Source of the DNA: Monarcha castaneiventris obscurior
Taxonomy: Eukaryota > Chordata > Aves > Passeriformes > Monarchidae
Length of the DNA stretch: 64,000 bases
Direction of reading: 5' to 3'
NCBI GenBank assembly: GCA_026261815.1
Contig: JAMPIT010000682.1
Coordinates: 10,001 to 74,000, forward strand
Shown here: positions 24,627-34,980 of the stretch, one piece after another
How the letters are laid out: every line of letters begins with the position of its first letter
Position numbering within the stretch: position 1 is the stretch's first letter
Made by a program: the position numbers and the translations under genes
Notes under the pieces: generated by a model
What the model saw: only the letters and a program-made list of their open reading frames with translations
Told to the model about the DNA's origin: nothing
Databases searched by the model: none

Positions 24627-26952
24627 AAACTCAGCTTTCTGTTTTTTCGACTTCTCCATTGCACGTAACTCTTTTTTTGTGATTTATACCATTACAGATA
24701 TGCTTTGAAGAGCTTCTCAATAGGAGATGGAGGAGGGAGGAGATGTTGTAACAACCATGGATTTTCTAAGCTTCTTAACACCTGTGCAAAAAAATTCAAA
24801 GCATAAACTGTTTGTAATTATTGTTTAATTAATGATTTATGGTTGTATTCAATGCAAAAGCATCCCCAAAAAGATTAGAAAGGATCAAGCTCTATAGAAA
24901 GGAGAGGGGGAAAAAAAAGGAGGTGTTGAATACAGCCCTTAGAGCATGAGCTTCATGTGGGTCAAGGAGGAAAGAAAGATGTCATGAGAGATTGAAAGGT
25001 TCAGAGGGTCCCTGAAGACCCAAAGATTAGGAAGCATATGAAAGAAACCAAGAAAATGTCAATAGAAGATCCGTGCTTCAGAGGAAATTGGGAAGGGGAT
25101 CATTTGTTTATTTACCTGTGTTAAAAGTTTGCCGGTTGAATGAATTTGGTAAGGATTGCCATGGAGTGAGAACAAACTTTTCCCCCCACCCACAACAAAC
25201 AATTACATCAAGTCAATCCATGGCACATGCCACGCAAAATGGAATCAGCCCAGAATTGAATAAACCATTTTCCTGCTGAAGTGTCTCGCTGTGAGGCTGC
25301 AGCTTCAGAACTTCTGGTCCCTCCAAAGAGGATCCAACACACCCCTCATGCTGACAGCTCAGCAGAATGCCACTGAGGAGAGGTGCCTGCAGGAAAAATC
25401 CATCCTGTGATAAACTGACAGTCAGGGAAGAGCATTAGAGCAGTTTGGGGCTATTTAGTTCAGGTTTTGCCAATAGCTGAGCAGATGAGCACTGGATGAA
25501 CTGAGCAGGGAAAAGTTCAACCTCTCCACAAAGCATTGCTGTAGTCAGTAGCCCATCAGAAAAGAGTCACACATCAAATACATTTGCATCCTGAGAAATG
25601 GCAACAACATTCTATGCGAGTATAAAAGAAATATTTATAATATTGGCTCCTGAATGCATGCTGACATTCATATTCCCACAACAAACCAAGAGCAATAATT
25701 ACTAGTTTTCTAGTCAGAAGGATGTAACTCAAAGTGGAAACAAAAACTTGGAGGCATTCAGACTTCCCCTTTCCTGTCTGCTTTTAAATGCTTTTATTTT
25801 GAATATTAGTTTTTTGTGTGTCTCAAAGCTATTACAAATCTGACCAGATCCCAGCTGAAGCAGTATGAAGCTCTGGTGACTGAGAAGCCCAAGCTTCAGC
25901 AGCCCGTCAATGAAAGCTCACCAAATGTTTGTGAATTGCCTTGCCCAGTGGCAACGTGTGAATTGGAACTAGCAAATAGGCCAGAGGATGTGGAAAAGTC
26001 TCCTGCTGACATAAAATGACATTTGTTAGATAGGTAAGAGCAGAGGCAATGCAGTCAGAGTGCTGCACTTACACTCAGCTCAATCTAGCATGATATGGTG
26101 ATTAGTGATATCACTCAGAGGTGGTTCTTAAAGATTTTTTTTTTCCTATCCTAAAGATGCATTTCCTTGAAAACATCACAGTAGGAGGGTCCATGTTTAT
26201 TGTCTCTAAATGACTGCAGGTCAGAACTGCCCATTATACAGTATTTCTCCTCCTTTCTGCCCACAGGTCTCAGTTTTATGTATCAAGAACTAGGATCTGA
26301 AAGTTAAGCTCAGATTTTATTTATTTATTTTAATAGTAGGTGACTCCCGTTTTTAGGTGAAAGAGCTTCGGAACTGATTATCTAGAATATTCGAGTTCTG
26401 ATTGCTGTCTTTGTGATACAAATGCTTGTCATCTGTTTATAATTTCTGGACAGTAAGTGGGAGAGTGGAAATGGCTTGAAAAACAGCACAATCTGTGGTT
26501 TTGAATGGATCAAAACAAAACCAGGACCTTTCCCTGTGTAGCCCTTTCTATGGGTACGGCCAAGTCTCTAAAAGAATTTGGCTTCAAAATTACTTTTGCC
26601 ATGTTGAACCAAAAAAAAGCAACAAAACCAACAATAACAAAATAAAATAAAATAACAGAAAACTCATCAATGCAGAACAAAAACATTAATCTAAAACCAT
26701 ACTGTAAAGGACTGCCATGACTGTTGAATCCCTGGTGTGGGTTGTGTGCTCCTCTTGCGATGAAAATAGTTCAAGTTTTGATGAAACATTGTTCAAGACC
26801 TATTTTGGCCATATTTTATGTTACTTGCCATTTCCACAGCAGGCTGAAGAGGCTGGAGAGAAATTGAAGCAATACCACATGAACAGGCATGGTATTTTTG
26901 TTTCTTTTGGAAACAAACAGTGATGAGAATACAACAGCCCCATGGAACACTC
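24627..26952. other. unique sequence with two weak exon-like intervals
   Basis: Single-copy sequence between the A/C tract and a CR1. It contains the two exon-like stretches described separately near 25829-26033 and 26840-26923, and an (AAAAT)-like patch near 26640-26655. Nothing else was recognised. Confidence 0.5.
25829..26033 (+). other. candidate exon of an unrecognised gene (speculative)
   Basis: An acceptor-like site (T-rich tract, then CTCAAAG at 25822-25828) precedes a reading frame open to a TGA at 26017-26019. Sixteen bases later there is a donor-like TAG/GTAAGAG at 26031-26037. The frame includes NLTRSQLKQYEALVTEKPK near its start and ends with EDVEKSPADIK. It is hydrophilic and rich in Glu, Lys, Gln and Pro, unlike the Phe/Leu/Cys-rich chance frames around it. 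Other frames close quickly, so coding use would be in this one frame. The stop is close to the splice-like junction, so it could be the last coding exon followed by an untranslated exon. I do not recognise the protein, no partner exons are certain, and splice-like signals are common by chance. It could also be an old gene remnant. Confidence 0.22.
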
Positions 26953-27450
26953 CAGGCTGGGGCAGAGTGGCTGGAAAGCTGGGAAAGGCCCCTCTTGATA
27001 GGAGGTTGAGGGGCTGGAGCGTGTCCAGGGCAGGGAACGGAGCTGGGAAGGGGCTGGAGCCCCAGGAGCAGCTGAGGGAGCTGGGAAAGGGGCTCAGGCT
27101 GGAGAAAAGGAGGCTCAGGGGGGACCTTGTGGCTCTGCACAAGTCCCTGACAGGAGGGGGCAGCCGGGGGGGGTCGGGCTCTGCTCCCAGGGAACAGGGA
27201 CAGGAGGAGAGGGAACGGCCTCAGCCTGGGCCAGGGGAGGCTCAGGGTGGACAGCAGCAGGAATTTCCCCATGGAAAGGGAGCTCAGGCCTTGGCAGGGG
27301 CTGCCCAGGGAGGTTTGGAGTCCCCATCCCTGGAGGTGTCCCAGGAAGGGCTGGAGGTGGCACTCAGAGCTCTGGGCTGGGGACAAGGTGGGCATCAGGC
27401 ACAGGTTGGTTTTGGAAATCTTTTCCAACCTAAATGATTCTGTGATTCTA
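26953..27450 (+). mobile_element. CR1 LINE 3' end (GC-rich subfamily), internally deleted
   Basis: Plus-strand CR1. It starts in a part of ORF2 also present at about 19900 in the minus-strand copy (GGCAGAG-GGCTGGAAAGCTGGGAAAGG). It then jumps at about 26990-27010 straight to the block around GAGGGGCTGGAGCGTGTCC, so roughly 250 bases present in the other copy are missing. The rest runs through SLEKRRLRGDLVALHK-type ORF2 sequence and the 3' UTR to the tail at 27434-27449. By eye it is about 98-99% identical to the copy at 30.4 kb across their shared core. ORF2 is frameshifted and inactive. Open frames of up to 261 codons on either strand are by-products. Confidence 0.93.
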
Positions 27451-27597
27451 ATGTTAGGAATATGTTGATGGTCAGCCACTCTGGAGAAAAGAAGGAAAGG
27501 TGATGGGGAAAGTGAAAATTGGTATTTCCTCAGCACCCACCAACTTCCAGTTTCTTCCACTTGAACCTGGTCCTTCACAGCTGCATTGAGACTTACT

Positions 27598-27660
27598 CAA
27601 AGGTTGGACTGGATGATTTTGAAGGTCTTTTCCAACCTAAACAATCCTGTGATTCTGTGA
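27598..27660 (+). mobile_element. CR1 LINE, short 3' tail fragment
   Basis: Only the last 60 bases of a CR1: GGTTGGACTGGATGATTTTG, then the TTTTCCAACCTAAA motif and the CCTGTGATTCTGTGA tail. It is a severely truncated plus-strand insertion 150 bases downstream of a longer CR1 and independent of it, because that copy already has its own tail. Confidence 0.88.
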
Positions 27661-28477
27661 GTACAATTTAAGATTAAAAAATGCACTCAGAGGGGGATGT
27701 GCGAACACACTCCCATCACATCTGCCATTGACATTCACTTTGTCCTTTCTCAGGGCTGTGGTGATCATGTGGTGATATTTATTAAAATTCCTTGCATCAG
27801 ACAGGTTAGAACAGGTTGGCATATCACACATCTGCTTTTCTATTTCAAGGTTAGGAACACTGTGATGTTTGTTGGGCCACGGCTCCTTTTGTGTGCTTTC
27901 AGGACCACAGTGGGGCTGCCAGATCCCAGGAGACTTGATCCTGGCCCCTGCAGAGGCTCCAAGGTCTTTACAGCACCTACAGAGGCATCCTAAGTCAGGG
28001 AAACATTTGCCTTCTTGTATTTAGGGATTTTTTTATTTTTATTTTGTTCCTTTTCTGTGTATTTTTTTCTGAAAAAATACATGTATGAATCCAAACTCTT
28101 CACTCTCACCAGAAAAATCTTTTACTCTACTCCTGTTAGGACAACTGGAAAATTGTTTGGGAGGCTGATGGGTTCAACAAATGTACATAAAGTGTAATTG
28201 GCTTTCACTCTGAGCAGGTAACTCACTGGTTTCTCTCTCAGACTGTCTGCAGAATCTCTAGGATTAAGAGTCAGATCTGTTTCTAATATCAAAAATAAAA
28301 ATGAGCTAAGAGCAATAAATTAAAATACACAAGCCCCAAACGCAGTGTTTGTGGTCTCTTAATAGGTGAAAATGGGTTAATAAAGCTAAGGCATTTCAGA
28401 CATGAATGGAACAACTACTAGTAAAAATTGTCATAACTTTGCAAAGAAGTAAATTTAGTTTTGAAAAGCATTTTTAA

Positions 28478-28606
28478 AAAATAGAGATTGGATGTGGCAC
28501 TTAGTGCCATGGTTTAGTTTAGTTGAGGTGTTAGGACAGAGGTTGGACTCGATGATCTTGAAGGTCTCTTCCAACCTGGTAATTCTGTGATTCTGTGATT
28601 CTGTGA
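28478..28606 (+). mobile_element. CR1 LINE 3' end, young tail type
   Basis: A 5'-truncated CR1 covering about 125 bases of 3' sequence. It carries GATGTGGCACTTAGTGCC, then GGTTGGACTCGATGATCTTG and three copies of the ATTCTGTG tail. It differs at only two positions from the reverse complement of 41269-41390, which indicates a recent common source, and both are truncated within a few bases of the same point. It has no coding content. Confidence 0.93.
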
Positions 28607-30394
28607 ATATGAAGTGTATTAAATACTTTTACATTAGCAACAACTACAGAAAAGCTGGATTTTAACTAATTCAGAATAGAGGTGTTACTCTAAGTTTTTT
28701 CAGCTTCTCTGATTTTAGTGTGCAGAGGAGGAGGGGTGAGGTACTGGAGGAATGAGGGAAATTCTGTACTTGTAGAAAATAAATAGCTTCGTGAAAGATT
28801 TCTGTTTGAGTATTATATTTTGATCTGCTTGGAGATCTCAAATTTGAAATTGCTGTGGATTTACTTTGATCTCCTCTCTTTATGCTTGTTCTTTTTCTGT
28901 GTTGCTGCCTTATGTTCCAAATTATGAAAAATTCAAATTTTTATCAACGTGTCTGTTTATTGATTTAATATTTCTAAAAGTAAAGCTGTGTAGTAGTCTT
29001 AAAAAAAAAAAAGCCAGTATTTCACCTTATTTTAATATTCAATTTGATATAAATCAAGTTGCTATGACTACTGAAAGAAAACCGACTTTAAGTGTTAGGT
29101 ACCAGAATCTGACATATTTAAACTGACTTCACAATGTAAAATCTCCTGTGAAGACATGGCACTAAAAAGAATTATTAGCATATTTTTGTTTACTTCTGCT
29201 ATATGAAATAGGCACTTTTTAAAAGAAATTGCATTATTAGAGGCAGATATATGTTGCTTTGTTAATCAGCAACTTGCTGATTTGTTTTTGCAGGTTTTTT
29301 CTCCTCCTGAAAGACTCAGTACAATTATTTTCATGTGAAACGAGAAGTGATTTTATAAAATTTTAATTTTTCTGTGTAGTTCCAAAACAAATAAAAGCAG
29401 TTCAAGCAGTGAGTTCATATGATTAGCTCCATCTGACAAAACAACTAATGCAAGATTTTTCCTTGAGTCTGCTAGAGAAGTTTAGAGCATATTAAAACTC
29501 TCAGCAGATTGTAGGAAACTAGGAAAATTTTAAAAAGATGATTTCTTTGTGTCAAAGTTTAAAAAATTGCAGCATATTTTCACTTGCAGCAGCACTCCCA
29601 TTTCCTATCAAATTTTTACCATAATGTTAAATGTCTATTAAAACTAAAATACAATAAACAATTTTATTTTTATTAGGGGTTCAGTGGGTACACCTATCCC
29701 AGGTATTCCTTACTACGTAAATGTCTTTTGCTGAGGAAAACTGTTTATTGGGAATCTTCTTCGATGATAAAAAGGAAAATAACTTTTTTTTTTTTGAGGA
29801 TTCTAAGCTTTTCAGGATCAGCAAAATAATGGCGATTTAATTTCAATCACTGCTGATCACCCTTGATCAGCAGTGAATTCGTGGGGAGCTGTCAGTTCTC
29901 ATCATCAGTAAATATCTGTCATAGAGGGTCTATAAACTTGTTAGTTTGAGGATTGTTATGTAGCATTCCTGCTCCTACTTTCGCCATCCTCTGCATTTCC
30001 TAATGACTTTTTCATGAACTACACAACTGCAATATTTTTGTCCAATTCAGAGACCATCTTCTGATAAGAAAATGATTTAGAACACTATAAAATGGATAAT
30101 ATTTTAAACTGCTGCAATAAATAGTCTTGGGAGTGCTGGTGAGCCAGAGCCAAAGAATCCATTGAGCTAAACACAATCATTTATCTTAGCTGGATTACGT
30201 GTGCAACTCACAATAAAAAAAGAAATCTTTTGCATTGTTCGGTTTGTTACGAATTGCCTGACATAAGTAATTTGCAGCCCCATATACTCTGCCATTCTGA
30301 AGGAAATTCAGCCTCAGATAAATTTTGAATCTGACTTATCAGGCACAGTTTTCATATGGGAAAAGGGGTTTTTATTTGATTCAGGGTTGCAGAA
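28607..30394. other. unique AT-rich sequence with a perfect inverted repeat
   Basis: Single-copy sequence with no gene. It includes A or T runs (28999-29011, about 29785-29796) and the 13-bp-arm hairpin at 29847-29876, annotated separately. Confidence 0.55.
29847..29876. repeat. perfect inverted repeat, 13-bp arms, 4-base loop
   Basis: Arms TCACTGCTGATCA (29847-29859) and TGATCAGCAGTGA (29864-29876) are exact reverse complements separated by CCCT. It could form a hairpin in RNA or a small cruciform in DNA. The arms are too short for a typical microRNA precursor, and no T-run follows directly. Function unknown. Confidence 0.85.
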
Positions 30395-30846
30395 TGGAGT
30401 TGGGAATGGAGCTGGCCAGGGTCTGCAGCCCCAGGGAGCGGCTGAGGGAGCTGGGAAAGGGCTGGAGAATTCCTGAGGGAGCTGGGAAAGGGGCTCAGCC
30501 TGGAGAAAAGGAGGCTCAGGGGGGACCTTGTGGCTCTGCACAAGTCCCTGACAGGAGGGGGCAGCCGGGGGGGGTCGGGCTCTGCTCCCAGGGAACAGGG
30601 ACAGGAGGAGAGGGAACGGCCTCAGCCTGGGCCAGGGCAGGCTCAGGGTGGACATCAGCAGGAATTTCCCCATGGAAAGGGTGCTCAGGCCTTGGCAGGG
30701 GCTGCCCAGGGAGGTTTGGAGTCCCCATCCCTGGAGGTGTCCCAGGAAGGGCTGGAGGTGGCACTCAGAGCTCTGGGCTGGGGACAAGGTGGGCATCAGG
30801 CACAGGATGGGCTGGGAGGGCTTTTCCAACCTCAATGATTCTGCAG
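30395..30846 (+). mobile_element. CR1 LINE 3' end (GC-rich subfamily) with 31-bp internal duplication
   Basis: Plus-strand 5'-truncated CR1, homologous to the copies at 4.3, 19.2 and 27.0 kb. The ORF2 C-terminal block is preserved in pieces (SLEKRR near 30505, RLRGDLVALHKSLT near 30520-30555), followed by ESPSLEV near 30720 and a 3' UTR. The tail is poor: ATGATTCTGCAG at 30836-30846. A 20-bp motif, CTGAGGGAGCTGGGAAAGGG, occurs at 30442-30461 and again at 30473-30492, a local duplication absent from the other copies. ORF2 carries the same small frame-breaking changes as its relatives, so the piece is non-coding. Confidence 0.93.
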
Positions 30847-33360
30847 TAGTCCCAACACCTGAGATAATCTTTAAAATACCCTAATTTATTCAGCTGGATT
30901 TTACAGAGAAAACATTTTGAAGAGAGAACAACTTGAGAGTTTTCAGCGATAACACAACAGCAGCCTCAGGAGAAATTCAGTGGAACATCCAGGCGCCTTG
31001 CATGTGTCCAAACACTTCGTGTGAGACTGTCATCTCCAGGCATCAAATTAATTACTTCTGTCACTGCTGCTTCTTGCTCTTTTCACTTCTTAGCCTCATG
31101 AGCAAGGCATACTTGTTAACAGGCCTGTGGTTTTTTCATGAAAAAACAAAAGTGGAATAATGGAAGCAACTAGTCTACACAGGGATGTTTGTGTATATTC
31201 AGTATGAGTGTAGGATTTGGCCTTAGAAATATGATTGGATTTCCAACATTAGTAAAAACATACATGATACGTGCTTTTAAAGATAATTAGCTGAAATCAT
31301 AAGAGTGTTGCTGGAAAAAGTACTTTCAGATATCCTGCAGGAGTAGTTCTTCATAAGGAATGAAGAAACAGTTACTTTGTCATGAACATTGGAGAGAAAT
31401 CATTATAAATAGTTGATAAATAATAATCATTAAAACATACCACTATCAGATTTTTAACAAATATCCACCATCCTAAATTGCTGATGTCACCTTTTGTCAG
31501 CTTTCTGGAAGAATTAAATTTATGTTATGAAACTAGTTGGGGAAAAGATGATAGTGACACATCTGCATAATGTACTTTTAATTTGAAGGTAGCATATTGA
31601 TAATAAGCAATTTCTGCTCTCAATAGTTTGTATATCAAATTAAGGTTGACCAAGAAAACTGAAATTATGCAATAAACCAGAATTAGCACAAAACCACCTA
31701 TCTACATGAGCAACTGCTTTTTTATGCAAAATTGTGTACAACAAATATGGATTTATGTGCAAATTTGATAACATTCTCACATTAACTACAGACATAGTTT
31801 TAATAGTTTATATAATATAATGCAATTTATGTTTTAATTGCCAATATTTTAGTACACCAGAAAGACATACTCATCCTTGTGTGTTACATCCCAACCATGC
31901 AGTTTCATCTCTTTGATACCTTTTCTGTCATAGAGATCCCTTAAAAGACATGGAGAGATTTGTTCAGTGTTTAACAGAGCATAAAGATTTAATCATACTC
32001 CGGTTAAGTGCAGAAAAGTAGTTACAGGTTCAGGAACCTCTTGCATTTGGTACTGAAGAAATAAGTTTTCAGCATCATCTGTTGTTGGGATAACGATCAG
32101 GGACAGAGTCTCACCGAGAATGAAGTATTCAAATAATTTCTAGAATTCAATGATTAAATCTATGATACCATGTTTCAATTTCCCCTTCTTTGCCAGGGTC
32201 GCTTTGTGGGGTATTACTCATATTTTACAGAGTGAACCTGACTTCCAGTTCATCCCGTGCTGTGCTAGGGAAGAAGAGGAAAACGTGATGGTTTTTGTCC
32301 CTTTATCTAGCCTTTTCTTGAGGGCCTGCCTTCTGTTATTTCTTTATGGGGCCGGGAGGCTGCAGGTGAGTGCTCTGGGGCTGGAATTGTGGCGTGCTTT
32401 GCCTGTCTTCATACAGCAAAGTGGCAGCCAGGCACCAGTGCAGCAGGCCAGCGTTGTATTCCCAGCGCACAGCCTATCAGCCCAAGCTTTGACCTGTAAA
32501 GAGTTGGTTAACTCCCAATTTCTTCAGGAGCAGCTGTGTGGAAAGGCAGCTTCTCTGTCAAAATTGATTCTGAGCTATCTGCAGATTGTTTCAGCTTCTG
32601 ACAGGCAAGGGAGATGGAACCTTTGTGGATAAGACATTATTTGACTCGTTTTTTGTTACTGGCTTTGCATTTTTTTGGGGAGTCAGTTATCCAGGAACTA
32701 ATATCTGGAAGCGTTTTGCTTCTGTCAGCAGACGCTGAATGTTGTTGTTCCTAAGGATCAAACAATTAGATTCCTCAGAAGCAGAAACTGAGAGGAATAG
32801 GAGTTTCTCAGGAGCACACAGCCACAGTTTGGAAGGAGGCTGTTGTAGAAGAGTGCAGAGCACACTCCCATTTCCTGAGTGCTCATCTCTGTTTTTAAGC
32901 ACTGTGGGTGCAGAGGAGGGGTTCCTCTTTGAAAGTTTACCCAGAGGCACTAAGAAAGTTAAACAGACTGCTTCTCCATAAAAACAACTTGGTGAAAACA
33001 CAAAATCTGATGAAAACTGTTGACCAAAGCCCCACTTGTCGGCACAAGGATTTTGTTGCCATGCCTCCCCTGGCACACCCACGCTTGCCCACGCAGTTTC
33101 CCGGGAAGGCTGACATTTAAGCATACTCATAAATGGTTTATAGGAATTGCAAACTGCTGCTCAAGGCAAGCTTTACAAAGTTCAGACTGCAAAGAGCAAC
33201 AGGAAAGCAGCCCACAACCCAAAGACTCAGTTTAGCCAATGACCTTTCTGGTAGATCCCTCTTCTTTGATGAAAGCTTGGCATCTGAGACGTGGCTGAGC
33301 TCCCTGACTCACTAGGTGAGTTCTCTATGAAAACTATGAAAAAGCCCAAACATCAATGAC

Positions 33361-33400
33361 TCGGTTTAATTTCCTTCACTTCAGTTTAATTTCCTTCACT
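33361..33400. repeat. 20-bp tandem duplication
   Basis: Units TCGGTTTAATTTCCTTCACT (33361-33380) and TCAGTTTAATTTCCTTCACT (33381-33400) are adjacent and differ at one base. Confidence 0.9.
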
Positions 33401-34960
33401 TTGGTTGCACAGAACATTATTTGGCTGAGTTCCTCTTCATTTTCCTATTCTGTCTGTATCTAAACAACACAATATACCAAATTGTAAATAAAAATTCTGT
33501 TCATTTGACTGATAATGTTAGTTTAATCCTATAATGGGACTAGCTCATTCTTCACTTCAAGCACTGCTGCTTGAAATTCAGTTATGGCATACATTTGTAA
33601 CAATAAACTTTCAATATGGTGTAATATTTTTACCAACAGAATTAAGTAATGCTTTTACAATCGATTAAATATCTGTGTTCATAAAGATTTTCTAAATGTC
33701 TTCTTTTTTTGATTTTTTCCTCCCTTGACAGTTATTTATACTTCGTTCAGACCACGTGAATCAATGCAATACAAGCACACATTTACTAGTTCAGGTTAGC
33801 CACCCTGAGTATGTGGACATCTAAACTGACACAGAATATGAATTCCAACAATTTTATTGTAAAGCTTAATTTTTCCTGATTTGGAGAATATGAGCATGGA
33901 GAAGCAGTTGCTTGAAATGGATGCTAAGTTTTATTTATGCATTTTTATCTATTATTTACATGGATTTACTTTCCACGTGTGTTGCACTCCAAGGGGTTTT
34001 CTTGCTTTGGAATTCATACCCTTTTTCATCTCTAGATTTTGCATTTGCTGTACACTGGAAGTGCTACAGAAGCCTTATACTGGCTAAAAAAAAAAAAATC
34101 TCTAAAACAAATCTCTGGGAAAAAAAAATCATGAGCTGTAGATGTTTGAATAAAAGAGTTAAAACTCCGAGAGCTGTTTCTCAAGAACCAGACTTTAATA
34201 CATTCTCCCATATTGCAGAGCCAAAGAATAGTCCTTTACTGAGCATGTAGAGTATGCCAGTTTGGCTGAGAGACTCTGAACTGTGTGTTTAAATGGATTT
34301 ATCTTGGCCACTAACTCTGGGATGGATCCAGGCAATGTGTGTTTTGCTGTAGTTTAGTCATGAGCCTTGAGAAAATGGAAGTGTTTTAGCCACTTTTTTT
34401 TCTGCTGTTCTGCTCCCTCACAGACTGCAACTGTTGTGCTCATATTATTCTTCTTTGGCTGGAGAAAGCAAACTCTTAAATATAAAAAAAACCAAAAAAC
34501 CCTGAGGTTCACTAGAGCTCCACAAATGTGCATTTCTGTATCTTTCTTGCATATTATTTGCATTTTCCAATGGCAATGGGACAGTGGACAGACCTGCATA
34601 AATATGTAAAATATGAATATAAAGCCACAGGAGTGGTCATTAAAATGTTTATTTAGGTATTTCTGTTTCAATCCCAATGGCTGGCGTTTTGAACTATCTT
34701 TTGAGGAGAGAGAGGGAGAAATAAGGAAAAGAGCAACTTCAAACTGAGGAGGGCAAACTGAGCTAAACGAACTGATGTCAATGTCAGTAGTTCCAAGCAA
34801 TCACAAAGAGCTAATTACGAATAAATAATATCTATTATTAGTTAATACTAATTATGAGTATCATTACCAATTATAAGCAATAAGATGATTCCAGCAGGTG
34901 ATTTCCATCTCTAGGGAAGGAGAAAAATATTTCTAAACAACCTCTCAATTTAACTTACAA

Positions 34961-34980
34961 GACAATATATGACAATATAT
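34961..34980. repeat. 10-bp tandem duplication
   Basis: GACAATATAT occurs twice in direct succession in AT-rich unique sequence. Confidence 0.75.

Noticed and set aside
24223..24664. Three overlapping minus-strand frames of 110-128 codons rich in Phe, Trp and Val
   Set aside because: They are translations of the G/T-only strand of the A/C tract. All three frames are open because the strand lacks stop-forming A residues.
26793..27578. 261-codon minus-strand open frame, the longest in the window
   Set aside because: It is antisense to the CR1 at 26953-27450 and gains length from that GC-rich sequence. The flanking residues resemble nothing known.
32150..33320. Several open frames of 68-160 codons on both strands in a slightly GC-richer block
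   Set aside because: No protein family features were seen, and overlapping frames on opposite strands suggest composition and not coding.
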